From Pseudomaricurvus sp965656525 (lineage in GTDB: Bacteria; Pseudomonadota; Gammaproteobacteria; Pseudomonadales; Cellvibrionaceae): a DNA stretch of 64,000 nucleotides. Shown one piece after another: positions 24,383 through 33,282 of the stretch (the stretch's first letter is position 1; each line of letters begins with the position of its first letter). The position numbers and the translations under genes are program-made. The stretch lies in the NCBI GenBank assembly GCA_965656525.1, contig CBFHKY010000004.1:62001-126000 (forward strand), written 5' to 3'. The notes beneath the pieces were generated by a model. It searched no databases and was not told the origin of the DNA. It saw only the letters and a program-made list of their open reading frames with translations.

Positions 24383-25354
24383 TCAGGCATAATCGCGAAA
24401 TAGCTTCCTAAATGTACTCGGTGACAACCCTGTCCAGCGTTTAAAAGCGTTCGTAAAACTCGTGCGATCGGAAAAATCCAGCGATGAAGAAATACTGTCG
24501 ATGCTGAGGGAATTTTCCACCAAGTAGTTAATGGAGTAATGAAACCGCACTTGATCACGAAGATGCGCAAAACTGATCCCTTGCTGCTGCAATCGCCTTT
24601 GCAACGTTCGTTTCGATAAGTTCATTTCACCCGCCACAAGGTCGATAGATAAGGAGACTTTCCCTATCCGCTTTTGCAATACCTCTACTACACGACCAGG
24701 TACACCATAAACCTCGGGCAAGCGAGCGGAACGAACAAATTCTTCGAACGTTTTCACACCACTGGTTGCGAAATTGGCTCGCAAGCTTTCTTGATCGATG
24801 GGCTGAACTCTTTGAAGCTCTATCACTTTGGCCACTCCTTTTGCCATGAATGTAATGGTTTCAAAATCTACATCCGTGAAGGGATCCAGCTCAGCACCTG
24901 TTTTCAGAAAACAGAGTAAACCGTAACTCTGACCTGATACTACAACCGGTGAACACAGGTATCCGTGGATGTTGATACCATTATAGGTCACGAATGACGA
25001 GTCAACACAGGAACTGTTCCATAAAACGGGCATTTTTTGTTCAATTGGCTTGGCACACCATTCGGCCGTTTGAGACACATCAGTGAACTGTTGTGTCTCC
25101 TCCCCATAACTGTATTCCGTTATCGCCGTGTCTTGCAGAAAGCGCAGCCGCAGCAGCAATGCCGTGTCTGCCGCAAACATTTCTAATCCCGCACGCAAAT
25201 ACGACAAAGAGTGGCTCTCATAAGAGTCAAAACGGTCGGTAAGCAAATTGTGGAGATACTTTAGGCGAGTAACAAATGCAGCCTCTCTGCTCGGCAATGA
25301 CGCAGAGCTAGCATTTGAATCGGTATTAGACGTATCTTCGATTTTTTTCAACAT
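24383..25354 (-). CDS. AraC-family transcription regulator with N-terminal GAF-like sensor domain
   Basis: 323 aa from ATG 25354 (frame open to 25420; no decisive ribosome binding site). Residues about 40-190 look like a GAF-type small-molecule sensor: a helical start, then alternating strands around WCAKPIEQKMPVLWNSS, GINIHGYLCSPVVVSGQSYGLLCFL and the end FTDVDFETITFMAKGVAKVIE. Residues 220-323 form the AraC double HTH: SIDLVAGEMNLSKRTLQRRLQQQGISF and DSISSSLDFSDRTSFTNAFKRWTGLSPSTFRK. No adjacent catabolic gene suggests a ligand; it is transcribed toward yajC but ends 81 bp before it. Confidence 0.85.
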   Translation of the reverse strand: MLKKIEDTSNTDSNASSASLPSREAAFVTRLKYLHNLLTDRFDSYESHSLSYLRAGLEMFAADTALLLRLRFLQDTAITEYSYGEETQQFTDVSQTAEWCAKPIEQKMPVLWNSSCVDSSFVTYNGINIHGYLCSPVVVSGQSYGLLCFLKTGAELDPFTDVDFETITFMAKGVAKVIELQRVQPIDQESLRANFATSGVKTFEEFVRSARLPEVYGVPGRVVEVLQKRIGKVSLSIDLVAGEMNLSKRTLQRRLQQQGISFAHLRDQVRFHYSINYLVENSLSIDSISSSLDFSDRTSFTNAFKRWTGLSPSTFRKLFRDYA

Positions 25355-25714
25355 AGCATAACAAGGTAAAAGAAAGCTTCGCCTAAATGTAAGGCAATGG
25401 AGGAGACAAACTATTCGCAAAAGCGTTTAATAGCCAGCCTCAAGCGCGCCAAGGCGTTGTTTTTGATGACAATTATTCAAAAAGTAGGAGTAGAACATAT
25501 ATTTCTAAAAGTTATCAACAAAAAACAAGATGCGAACATTTAGAAATTAAAAGCAAGAGGAAGAACTTACGGCTGAAAACGAAGGTGCTCGCGCAGACTT
25601 ATTCATGCCAAGCAGCAAGATCCATCGACCGATCTAATAATAAACAGACGTGTAGACACTAAAAAAGCCATCGGCGACGGCTTTCGCGCCGATGGATAAA
25701 CAGTAAAAGAGAAC
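25355..25714. other. Intergenic region between the AraC-type regulator and bcp
   Basis: 360 bp holding the bcp terminator at 25661-25695 and an AT-rich stretch near 25470-25560 that probably contains the regulator promoter (transcribed to the left). No gene is seen. Confidence 0.45.
25661..25695 (-). terminator. Terminator of bcp
   Basis: CCATCGGCG (25668-25676) and CGCCGATGG (25687-25695) form a 9-bp stem; on the minus strand the stem is followed by GC and six T. It lies 20 bp beyond the bcp stop. Confidence 0.9.
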
Positions 25715-26191
25715 TTATAAACCCAGTTCATCTAAAGTTTTTAACAAATCCTCGTGGTGAGTTTTGGTCTTGAATTTGTTCATCACCGTTTTGAGCTTGC
25801 CGTCCTTACCAATGATATAAGTCGTACGAATTAAGCCCATGAATTCTTTGCCCATAAACTTCTTTAGCCCCCAACAACCGTATTTATCTGCCACGGCGTG
25901 ATCTTCGTCAGAGAGTAATGTGAAATTTAAATTTTGCTTTTCAATAAACTTCGGCAGCCGCGCTACAGGATCTGGACTTACACCTAAAACCACCACATCA
26001 CGGGCATCTAACTCACTTTTGCTATCGCGAATGCCACACGCCTGAACATTACAACCGGGTGTCATCGCTTTGGGGTAAAAATACAACACGACGATCTTGT
26101 CATCTCGAAATTCTTTTAAACTGACTTTTTTACCGTCTTGATCAGGTAAAGCAAACGCAGGGGCCAAGTTTCCAATTTTTGGATAAGACAT
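25715..26191 (-). CDS. bcp: Peroxiredoxin Bcp (thioredoxin-dependent thiol peroxidase)
   Basis: 158 aa (E. coli 156). The peroxidatic and resolving cysteines lie five residues apart in TPGCNVQACGIRD, the arrangement of the alpha-2 helix type Bcp/PrxQ. The N-terminal APAFALPDQDGKKVSL and the LLSDEDHAVADKYGCWG region are typical. Reduces peroxides with thioredoxin. Followed by its own terminator. ATG 26191 with GGAGT 7 nt upstream. Confidence 0.95.
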   Translation of the reverse strand: MSYPKIGNLAPAFALPDQDGKKVSLKEFRDDKIVVLYFYPKAMTPGCNVQACGIRDSKSELDARDVVVLGVSPDPVARLPKFIEKQNLNFTLLSDEDHAVADKYGCWGLKKFMGKEFMGLIRTTYIIGKDGKLKTVMNKFKTKTHHEDLLKTLDELGL

Positions 26192-26293
26192 ATCAACTCC
26201 ATATCATATAAAGGTACTTACTGAAGACACGTAGAAAATTTGATTTTTACTCAATGGCAGCATAAATAGATCATATAAAATGTTGCGCCATAA

Positions 26294-26319
26294 AAAAACG
26301 CGGCATAAGCCGCGTTTTT
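26294..26319. terminator. Terminator of mdh (bidirectional form)
   Basis: AAAAACGCGGC / GCCGCGTTTTT, an 11-bp perfect stem with a 4-nt ATAA loop and A/T tracts on both sides. On the minus strand it ends the mdh transcript, 17 bp after the stop. Confidence 0.92.
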
Positions 26320-26336
26320 CTTGAACCTATAAACTG

Positions 26337-27317
26337 TTAAGGCAATAGGTGTTTTACCCCATCACGCTCTTCTTTCAGCTCGGTTTCAGTGGCAGCCATT
26401 CTGCTCTTCGAGAAATCGTTTAGCTCAATGCCAGGTACAATGCTCCAGTCGCCATCTTTACAAACACAAGGGAAACCGTAGATCAGGCCTTCTTCGATAC
26501 CGTAAGAGCCGTCAGAGTATACACCCATGGTCATGTAATCACCTTCTGGTGTACCCAAAGCCCAATCGCGCATGTGATCAATGGCGGCGTTCGCTGCTGA
26601 AGCTGCTGAAGATGCACCACGTGCTTTGATGATCGCCGCACCGCGCTGCTGAACGGTTGGGATAAAATCGTTTTCGTACCAATTTTGGTCGATCAAACCC
26701 ATGGCATCAGCACCGTCCACTTTGGCGTTGTGAATATCTGGGTACTGAGTCGCAGAGTGGTTACCCCAAATGATCACCTTAGTCACATCATTAACGGTTT
26801 TGCCGGCTTTTTGAGCCAGCTGGGTCGTTGCACGATTATGATCCAAGCGCATCATCGCCGTAAACTGACGAGGGTTAATATCGGGGGCATTACGTTGTGC
26901 AATCAAAGCGTTTGTGTTTGCAGGGTTACCTACTACCAGCACTTTAATGCCACGAGAGGCGTGGTCGTTAATCGCCTTGCCTTGTACAGAGAAAATCGCG
27001 GCATTGGCTTCCAGAAGATCTTTACGCTCCATACCAGGTCCACGAGGACGCGCGCCCACAAGCAGTGCGTAGTCTGCATCTTTAAACGCAACGTTTGGAT
27101 CATCAGTACAAACAATGCCAGCCAACAGAGGGAAGGCACAATCGTCCAGTTCCATGGCTACACCCTTAAGGGCTTCCAAGGCAGGAGTAATTTCCAACAT
27201 CTGCAGGATAACAGGCTGATCTGAACCCAACATTTGGCCAGCAGCAATGCGGAACAACAGGGAGTAGCTAATCTGACCGGCTGCGCCAGTCACGGCAACA
27301 CGTACGGGTGCTTTCAC
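26337..27317 (-). CDS. mdh: Malate dehydrogenase
   Basis: NAD-dependent interconversion of malate and oxaloacetate. 326 aa from GTG 27317, which has GGAG 7 nt upstream; the frame continues nine codons upstream without support. NAD-binding loop VAVTGAAGQISYSLLFRIA, substrate motifs GARPRGPGMERKDLL, VGNPANTNA, catalytic MRLDHNRA and WGNHSATQYPD with the active-site His. This is the cytosolic-MDH-like group (about 325 aa) found in Pseudomonadales relatives, not the short E. coli-like group. Confidence 0.95.
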   Translation of the reverse strand: MKAPVRVAVTGAAGQISYSLLFRIAAGQMLGSDQPVILQMLEITPALEALKGVAMELDDCAFPLLAGIVCTDDPNVAFKDADYALLVGARPRGPGMERKDLLEANAAIFSVQGKAINDHASRGIKVLVVGNPANTNALIAQRNAPDINPRQFTAMMRLDHNRATTQLAQKAGKTVNDVTKVIIWGNHSATQYPDIHNAKVDGADAMGLIDQNWYENDFIPTVQQRGAAIIKARGASSAASAANAAIDHMRDWALGTPEGDYMTMGVYSDGSYGIEEGLIYGFPCVCKDGDWSIVPGIELNDFSKSRMAATETELKEERDGVKHLLP

Positions 27318-27584
27318 AATAAATCTCCGTTTACGCTCAAACAATAGAAAATGATGAGATATTTATTCACGTAGTTCGCTTTTGATATTTGTTCAAAAAC
27401 GCTCTCTTGGCGGGAGATCATTATAGGCAATCACCAGAAAAATGCATCCATCCACACCGAATTAAGAGTGAAACACTAACCCGCGCTGAAACATATCGAC
27501 TTCACAGAGTAATTCTCCCGACATCATCTGCCCACTATTTAGTCAATTGACGCGGCCAAGTTCAGCCGCAATCACAAGCCGCCG

Positions 27585-28202
27585 CTAAGGGTTTTGCTGG
27601 TAGCGCGTTTCTAGGGCCTGATAAAGATCATCTTTAAAGGAGGCACTGGTACTGTCTAGAGATTGTGAAATATCAACCAAGTGCTCATTATCTTCTTGCC
27701 CACCCCATACTTTACGATAAGAACCATCTTGATACCCGTTATCTTGACGGAAAAAATTAAGCACGTTCTTACCCACATACCCCCGGTAAAGCTGCTCAAA
27801 ATCCATTTGAATACCCGCCATCAAACGGCCAAACGATGCCACCGAAAACGCTTGTGTTTGTAGCACTTCGGCTGTGAACGCTTCCAAATCCTTGCGAAAA
27901 TCGACTTCGTTTGTGGCCACGGTCAGTTCATTGGCAACAAACGTAGCGATTTCATCCAGATCATTATTGGCCTCCAGCAGAATACTCAAACCAAAGTGCC
28001 AGATATCAATTAACTCCAACGCTACCTGCTCTACATCTGGCTCTTGCTTCTTCCACCACTTCCAGCCGTAGTGATCCATCAGTTCGCCGCACTCAATCCA
28101 AATGGCTCGGTACCACTCAAAACCTTGCTCTCGCCACTGAGCATTCACTTTTGTATTCATACTGTCTTGTAATGCCAGCATGGTTTTGATTTGCTGCTGC
28201 AT
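27585..28202 (-). CDS. dUTP diphosphatase, all-alpha dimeric type
   Basis: 205 aa, all-alpha NTP pyrophosphatase fold (dUTPase_2 family). Metal-binding acidic residues lie in WIECGELMDHYGWKWWKK and VALELIDIWHFGL, and the C-terminal YVGKNVLNFFRQDNGYQDGSYRKVW segment is typical. It hydrolyses dUTP (and dUDP) and differs from the trimeric Dut enzymes of E. coli. ATG 28202 with GGAAAGGTGG upstream. Divergent from the PAP2 gene. Confidence 0.92.
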   Translation of the reverse strand: MQQQIKTMLALQDSMNTKVNAQWREQGFEWYRAIWIECGELMDHYGWKWWKKQEPDVEQVALELIDIWHFGLSILLEANNDLDEIATFVANELTVATNEVDFRKDLEAFTAEVLQTQAFSVASFGRLMAGIQMDFEQLYRGYVGKNVLNFFRQDNGYQDGSYRKVWGGQEDNEHLVDISQSLDSTSASFKDDLYQALETRYQQNP

Positions 28203-28261
28203 GATCCACCTTTCCTATTAAGTTTAGGCCCACATATTATCAAAGTTTTGACAAACAGAGC

Positions 28262-28279
28262 ATGACACAGAAATGTCAT
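28262..28279. promoter_or_regulatory. Inverted repeat in the dUTPase/PAP2 divergent spacer
   Basis: ATGACA - 6 nt - TGTCAT, a perfect 6-bp dyad in the 158-bp divergent spacer. The look is that of an operator for a dimeric regulator, but the regulator is unknown and chance is not excluded. Confidence 0.3.
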
Positions 28280-28360
28280 CATTCGGCCACACTTCTGTCA
28301 CACCCTCTTCTTATTCTGTGAAAAGATGAAAATAATTGAGAAATCAGGAGACCTGCAGAG

Positions 28361-28876
28361 ATGAGACTGCTTGAAGCTCTACACCATTATGACCTCACCA
28401 CATTTGACTGGTGCTTGAGACGCAAGCGTCTTGAAGCCTTCACTAAAATTGCCCGATCCCTCTCTAGAACAGCAGACGGTCACCTTTATATTTTAGCGAT
28501 GCTGTGCTTTGTTGTACTTAGCGAATCAGCATGGGCGCTGGCACTACTGGCTGCCTTTTTAATTGAGCGCCCTCTGTATATGACTCTGAAGGCCCATTTT
28601 CGCCGCAACCGTCCACCGCAGGCTATTCCCGGATTTAAAAGTGTTATTCAACCCAGTGATCAATTCAGCTTCCCTTCAGGGCACACTTCGGCCGCTTTTT
28701 TGTTTGCCACTTTTGCCAACACCCTGCTGCCGGGTATTGGTTGGTTGCTCTACCCCTGGGCTATTGGGGTGGGCATGTCGAGAGTCGTGCTCGGCGTTCA
28801 CTTTCCTACCGATACAATGGCCGGAGCTCTATTAGGCAGCTGCTCGGCTATGATTGGCCTTTCTTTGTTGGTATGA
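28361..28876 (+). CDS. PAP2-family membrane phosphatase
   Basis: 171 aa with about five hydrophobic segments. The three-part acid phosphatase signature is complete: KAHFRRNRP (phosphate-binding Lys and Arg-Pro), FPSGHTSA (catalytic His) and SRVVLGVHFPTD (Arg and nucleophilic His). Such enzymes dephosphorylate phosphatidate, undecaprenyl pyrophosphate or similar lipids. ATG 28361 with AGGAG some 17 nt before, and GCAGAG nearer; the glycosyltransferase gene starts 10 bp after the stop, pointing to a two-gene lipid/glycan unit. Confidence 0.92.
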   Translation: MRLLEALHHYDLTTFDWCLRRKRLEAFTKIARSLSRTADGHLYILAMLCFVVLSESAWALALLAAFLIERPLYMTLKAHFRRNRPPQAIPGFKSVIQPSDQFSFPSGHTSAAFLFATFANTLLPGIGWLLYPWAIGVGMSRVVLGVHFPTDTMAGALLGSCSAMIGLSLLV

Positions 28877-28886
28877 GCCGAATTTT

Positions 28887-29966
28887 ATGAAAATTTTTTA
28901 CGGTGTTCAGGGTACAGGTAACGGCCATATTAGCCGCGCACGCGCCATGAACACCTACTTAAAGCAATACAACGTAGACGTGGATTTTTTGTTTACGGGC
29001 CGCGAGCGAGCCGACTATTTTGACATGGACGAGTTCGGCAATTGGCAATGCCTGCCTGGTCTGACGTTTGTTCACAGCCAAGGCAAAATCAGTACACTGA
29101 AAACCCTACAAACCAATCAACTGTCACGTTTCTGGAAGGATATCCGCCAGTTAGATTTAAGTCAGTACGATCTAGTCCTACAAGACTTTGAGCCAGTTAC
29201 TGCTTGGGCAGCAAAACGCCAAGGAATCAACAGCATAGGTATTGGGCATCAGTACGCCTTCCACTTTGATATCCCGCTGGAGGGTGATTCTGTTCTCACC
29301 CGTACATTAATTCGACATTTTGCTCCCGCTAAAACGCGCATAGGTTTACATTGGCATCACTTTGGCCAACCTATTTTGCCGCCTATTGTGGACATCGATG
29401 ACACGGTGACACCTCAATCTCAAGACATCATTTTGGTTTATCTAGGGTTTGAAGCCACCGACGAGGTCTTAAAGCTGTTGCACCAATGCCCTGACACACA
29501 GTTTATCGCTTATGGTAAATTTTCCCAGGCCAGCCAGACTAAAAATGTCGCGCTTCGCCCCCTTAGCTTGGAAGGGTTCAAGCACGATTTACACCGCTGT
29601 AATGGCGTGATTTGTAATGCCGGCTTTGAACTGGCCAGTGAAGCGATACAGCTGGGCAAAAAAATATTGGTAAAACCACTGTATGGGCAGATGGAGCAGC
29701 AGTCTAACGCGCAAGCTCTAGAAAGCTTATCTCTAGGGTGGCGAATGGATCACTTAGACGTAAACACCCTACAAAAGTGGCTACACTCCGCCACGCCCCC
29801 CAAATACCATTACCCGAATGTCGCCAAAGCTATTGTTTCTTGGTTACTGACTGACGATCGTCCAGCGGTGGAGGTTTTGGCTCAAACTTTATGGGATCAA
29901 GCCACTTTTGATGCGCCTCAAAGCGTACCTAGCAATGCCCATACAGCGACCTTAGTCAGCGCGTAA
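28887..29966 (+). CDS. Glycosyltransferase, MJ1255/VC2487-like family
   Basis: 359 aa, GT-B-like. The N-terminal MKIFYGVQGTGNGHISRARAM motif and the C-terminal CNAGFELASEAIQLGKKILVKPLYGQMEQQSNAQAL (nucleotide-sugar and Glu loop resembling MurG/UGT enzymes) match the family exemplified by Vibrio VC2487. ATG 28887 follows the PAP2 stop by 10 bp; the earlier open frame overlaps PAP2. Acceptor and donor sugar are unknown; pairing with a lipid phosphatase suggests a lipid-linked product. Confidence 0.85.
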   Translation: MKIFYGVQGTGNGHISRARAMNTYLKQYNVDVDFLFTGRERADYFDMDEFGNWQCLPGLTFVHSQGKISTLKTLQTNQLSRFWKDIRQLDLSQYDLVLQDFEPVTAWAAKRQGINSIGIGHQYAFHFDIPLEGDSVLTRTLIRHFAPAKTRIGLHWHHFGQPILPPIVDIDDTVTPQSQDIILVYLGFEATDEVLKLLHQCPDTQFIAYGKFSQASQTKNVALRPLSLEGFKHDLHRCNGVICNAGFELASEAIQLGKKILVKPLYGQMEQQSNAQALESLSLGWRMDHLDVNTLQKWLHSATPPKYHYPNVAKAIVSWLLTDDRPAVEVLAQTLWDQATFDAPQSVPSNAHTATLVSA

Positions 29967-30027
29967 CCACGGCCGCCAAAGCCAGCTGAGTAACCTTAGC
30001 ATTGAGTACAGTCTGTCTATGGGGCAC

Positions 30028-30801
30028 TCAAGCTTTTGCAAACAGTCTTTTAAAGTTTTGCCCTGTGACTTCACAGAATGCGTCAAAGCTCAGGCCTCTT
30101 AAATCGGCAATAAATTCAGCCACTTGGCGCACATAAGCCGGCTCATTAGGCTTGCCTCGAAAAGGTACAGGTGCCAAGTAAGGAGAGTCAGTCTCTACCA
30201 GCAAACGATCCAATGGCACTTGGCGAGCAACATCTCTGAGCTCTTCCGCGTTTTTAAAGGTCACAATGCCCGACAAAGATATGTAATAGTTCATGTCTAA
30301 TGCGGCCCGTGCCATATCCCAACTCTCAGTAAAACAATGCAGTACCCCTGCGGTCTCTAAATCGCCAAATTCTTTGATCAGATCTAACGTGTCTTGACGA
30401 GCGTTTCGGGTATGCACAATTGTAGGCAATTTAGCTTCAGACGCGGCTCGTAGGTGCAGGGCAAAACTTTCCTGCTGCACGGTTTTGCTGTCTTCACTGT
30501 AATAATAATCGAGCCCTGTTTCACCAATCGCCACGACCTTGGGATGCCCACCCCAGTTTACTAACTGTGTTTGTGTGGCTAAGCCCTTATCCACATCCAG
30601 AGGATGAACCCCAACGGAGGCGACAACATCGTCGTTCTGCTCCGCTAAGGCGACCACGTGTTCTCGGTTTTCAACACTGATACCAACACACAGCATTTGC
30701 TGCACTCCAGCATCTCGTGCGGCGATTAAGGCCTGTGACAAATCCCCATCGTATTTATCCAGTTTCAAACGATCGAGGTGGCAATGTGAATCAATTAACA
30801 T
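30028..30801 (-). CDS. TatD-family deoxyribonuclease
   Basis: 257 aa metal-dependent hydrolase. DSHCHLDRL (first two His ligands), GETGLDYYYSED (Glu ligand), the HTRNARQDT and HCFTESWDMA His residues and LVETDSPYLAP (Asp ligand) are all present. E. coli TatD and YcfH are 3'-5' exonucleases/DNases. The place after holB-pilZ is the standard position of this paralogue (YcfH type). ATG 30801. Confidence 0.93.
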   Translation of the reverse strand: MLIDSHCHLDRLKLDKYDGDLSQALIAARDAGVQQMLCVGISVENREHVVALAEQNDDVVASVGVHPLDVDKGLATQTQLVNWGGHPKVVAIGETGLDYYYSEDSKTVQQESFALHLRAASEAKLPTIVHTRNARQDTLDLIKEFGDLETAGVLHCFTESWDMARAALDMNYYISLSGIVTFKNAEELRDVARQVPLDRLLVETDSPYLAPVPFRGKPNEPAYVRQVAEFIADLRGLSFDAFCEVTGQNFKRLFAKA

Positions 30802-30924
30802 AACGACTGCACTTTAATTAAATAGTTGTGAACGAAAATAGGAAGAGTATCAAACAAGACGCTTGATCGGTTTAACTCAGAAAGACAGCGGACTAACTTA
30901 GAGAAAAGCTAATAATCAAAAAAA

Positions 30925-31278
30925 TTACATCGTGTGGGTTGGGCGTTCTGACTCCAGTGAACCCGCTAGGTATGTCTCAATTTTTTTTGCGGCCGTATCA
31001 TCTTGATCACTGAACTGAACGCCCACTCCTGCAGCGCGACTCCCTTGGGCACCTTTTGGTGTCACCCACACGACTTTGCCAGCTACTGGTATTTTTTCGG
31101 CTTCATCCATCAGGCTCAACAGCATAAATACCTCGTCACCTAGGCTATAGCTCTTGCCGGTGGGTATGAACAGGCCGCCGTTCTTTACAAAGGGCATGTA
31201 CGCGGCATAAAGCACCGCTTTATCTTTGATGGTCAAAGAAAGAATACCGTTGCGTGCACCACCGCCTAAACCCTGCAT
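30925..31278 (-). CDS. pilZ: Type IV pilus assembly protein PilZ
   Basis: 117-aa single PilZ domain. It has GILSLTIKDKAVLYAAYMPFVKNGGLFIPTG and VWVTPKGAQGSRAAGVGVQF, but no N-terminal RxxxR c-di-GMP motif, as in the founding Pseudomonas/Xanthomonas PilZ that works in pilus biogenesis without binding c-di-GMP itself. Position between holB and tatD is the conserved one. ATG 31278 with GAGG upstream. Suggests type IV pili in this organism. Confidence 0.92.
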   Translation of the reverse strand: MQGLGGGARNGILSLTIKDKAVLYAAYMPFVKNGGLFIPTGKSYSLGDEVFMLLSLMDEAEKIPVAGKVVWVTPKGAQGSRAAGVGVQFSDQDDTAAKKIETYLAGSLESERPTHTM

Positions 31279-31360
31279 AATTCAACCTCGTCGTGCGTTA
31301 AAACAGATACTGTCATAAAACCAATTCTATTATTAAAAAAGATCAATTTAACGGCTACTA

Positions 31361-32398
31361 TCAAAGTAATCCATTCATCATCTGCTGTCTACTTTGCTGC
31401 AATTTATTGGACTGTTTCATCAGTGCCTGCCAGTCCATCATGACTTCTTCTAATAATAACTGCTTATTTGGGTTTGTGTTCGACAGCAGTTGACGCTTCA
31501 AAACCAGCAGTTTATCCCAAAAACGAAACACGATTTTAGAATTTGTTGCCGCCAGCCACGATACAATCTCTGCCTCGGGCCGATCTGCTGGTATCGATGA
31601 ACCCGAAGTGGTATCGCTCGCCAAAAGCACATGGTTTTGTACGGCCTGCTGTACGAGTTGCATGATCCACTCAATCAAAATAAGCGACTCTGAAGACTGC
31701 CCTTGGCTGGCTGCGTCCAAGGGTGACACACGGCCTTGAGCAATGCCTAGCAACGATTTAGCGAAAGCCTCCCGTTGCTCCAAACTATCACCGCTCATCA
31801 AGTTAAACGCGGCTAACGGTGCGCCGGCAGCGCAATGCAGTAAGTATTCAGGGTCGTGTCCCACCGCTAAAGGCGACAGCCAGTTTAAGCTGACCTCGCG
31901 CGTAGGCAGAGGAAATGCCAGCATTTGGCAGCGACTGCGAATCGTGGCCATAATCTGACTTGGGGCATGACTAACCAGCAATAGAGTCGTCTCCCCCGAG
32001 GGTTCCTCTAAGCTTTTTAGCAGCGCATTCGCGGCACTGATATTTAGAGTTTCGGCAGGCTCCACAATGGCGACTTTACGACCGCCTTGCTGTGCGGTTT
32101 TTGCTAGAAAATCGATAACACCCCGGACCTGATCGATTTTGATCACTTTGCTCTTATCTTCAGGTTGTAAAAATGAGAGGTCAGGATGCGTATCAGCCTG
32201 CAAAAGTTCACACCCTTTACACCGGCCGCAGGCGACTTGATTCACCGGCGACAAACACAGCAGCAAAGCCGCAAAACGTTTAGCAAAGTGGAGCTTACCT
32301 GTCCCTTTGGGGCCAGCTAACAATAACGCATGAGGCAGTTTTTGATCGCGCAGTGACGTGGTGAGGTGCTGCCATTGGTGTTGTTGCCATGAATACAC
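31361..32398 (-). CDS. holB: DNA polymerase III delta' subunit
   Basis: Clamp-loader subunit. 345 aa from GTG 32398 (AGAGG 9 nt upstream, giving the usual short N-terminus before W-Q-H-L); GTG 32434 is an alternative start. AAA+ core: Walker-A-like GPKGTGKLHFA, zinc module CGRCKGCELLQADTHPD, the ALLKSLEEP segment and IRSRCQML with the SRC motif. C-terminal collar follows. It is normally directly after tmk, but here rluA on the opposite strand sits between them. Confidence 0.93.
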   Translation of the reverse strand: MYSWQQHQWQHLTTSLRDQKLPHALLLAGPKGTGKLHFAKRFAALLLCLSPVNQVACGRCKGCELLQADTHPDLSFLQPEDKSKVIKIDQVRGVIDFLAKTAQQGGRKVAIVEPAETLNISAANALLKSLEEPSGETTLLLVSHAPSQIMATIRSRCQMLAFPLPTREVSLNWLSPLAVGHDPEYLLHCAAGAPLAAFNLMSGDSLEQREAFAKSLLGIAQGRVSPLDAASQGQSSESLILIEWIMQLVQQAVQNHVLLASDTTSGSSIPADRPEAEIVSWLAATNSKIVFRFWDKLLVLKRQLLSNTNPNKQLLLEEVMMDWQALMKQSNKLQQSRQQMMNGLL

Positions 32399-32575
32399 CA
32401 ATGAAGACCTCTGTTGACGGGAATCGATTTCCACGGTCTTTTACTCTCTACTGACGGGAAAAGAACGGAGCTTAGCAAGAAGCGATACCAGTTGCTATGT
32501 TGCAAGCGAACTTGCTGGTCTTTGCTAAGCAACCTTTGAGACAATGGTGGTCGTCACACAACATCAGAGACAAGC

Positions 32576-33229
32576 ATGAAAGCCCCAGCACTTTCTTCTA
32601 TGAATATTCGCATACTCTATGAAGATGAATGGTTAATCGCGGCAGAGAAACCTTCAGGTTTACTCAGTGTTCCTGGTAAAGGCGCAGCCAACCAAGACTG
32701 TCTGATTCATCGAGTTCAAACGCTCTACCCCACAAGTCGAATCATTCATAGGCTGGATATGGCCACATCCGGTATTCTTTTGGTGGCTAGAGATCTGGGA
32801 GCGCTGCGCACTTTTAGCCGATTGTTTGAACAGCGCCACATTGATAAGCGATATGAAGCTATCGTTTCTGGAATTGTTGATCAACCCCAAGGTTCGATCG
32901 ATTTACCATTGATTTGCGATTGGCCCAACCGTCCCAGACAAAAGGTATGTCACGACAGCGGCAAAAACGCTCTGACCAATTTTCAAGTGGTCGATACTCA
33001 GCCCAGTCAACAAACGACCCGTGTTGCCCTGTACCCTGTTACTGGGCGATCACATCAACTTCGAGTACATTTACAGGCTATAGGTCACCCCATTTTGGGA
33101 GATGAGTTTTATGCCCCCGAAGGCGTAAGACGGTTATCATCACGCTTGCTCTTACACGCGTGTGAATTAAACCTCACCCATCCATTCACAGATGAGTCAC
33201 TGAAAATCACATCGCCAGTACCATTTTAA
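32576..33229 (+). CDS. rluA: Dual-specificity rRNA/tRNA pseudouridine synthase RluA
   Basis: 217 aa (E. coli 219), modifies U746 of 23S rRNA and U32 of some tRNAs. No S4 domain, as in RluA. Catalytic HRLDMATSG, PLICDWPNRPRQKVC and GRSHQLRVHLQAIGHPILGD match RluA specifically. ATG 32576; ATG 32600 is possible. It lies on the plus strand inside an otherwise minus-strand cluster, separating tmk from holB. Confidence 0.93.
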   Translation: MKAPALSSMNIRILYEDEWLIAAEKPSGLLSVPGKGAANQDCLIHRVQTLYPTSRIIHRLDMATSGILLVARDLGALRTFSRLFEQRHIDKRYEAIVSGIVDQPQGSIDLPLICDWPNRPRQKVCHDSGKNALTNFQVVDTQPSQQTTRVALYPVTGRSHQLRVHLQAIGHPILGDEFYAPEGVRRLSSRLLLHACELNLTHPFTDESLKITSPVPF

Positions 33230-33282
33230 AATGATCACACTCGCCCTTTTCGTCATAAATTCCTAGAGTCGCAAGGTCAGCA

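Noticed and set aside
26685..27224. 179-codon plus-strand frame opposite mdh
   Set aside because: Antisense shadow of malate dehydrogenase.
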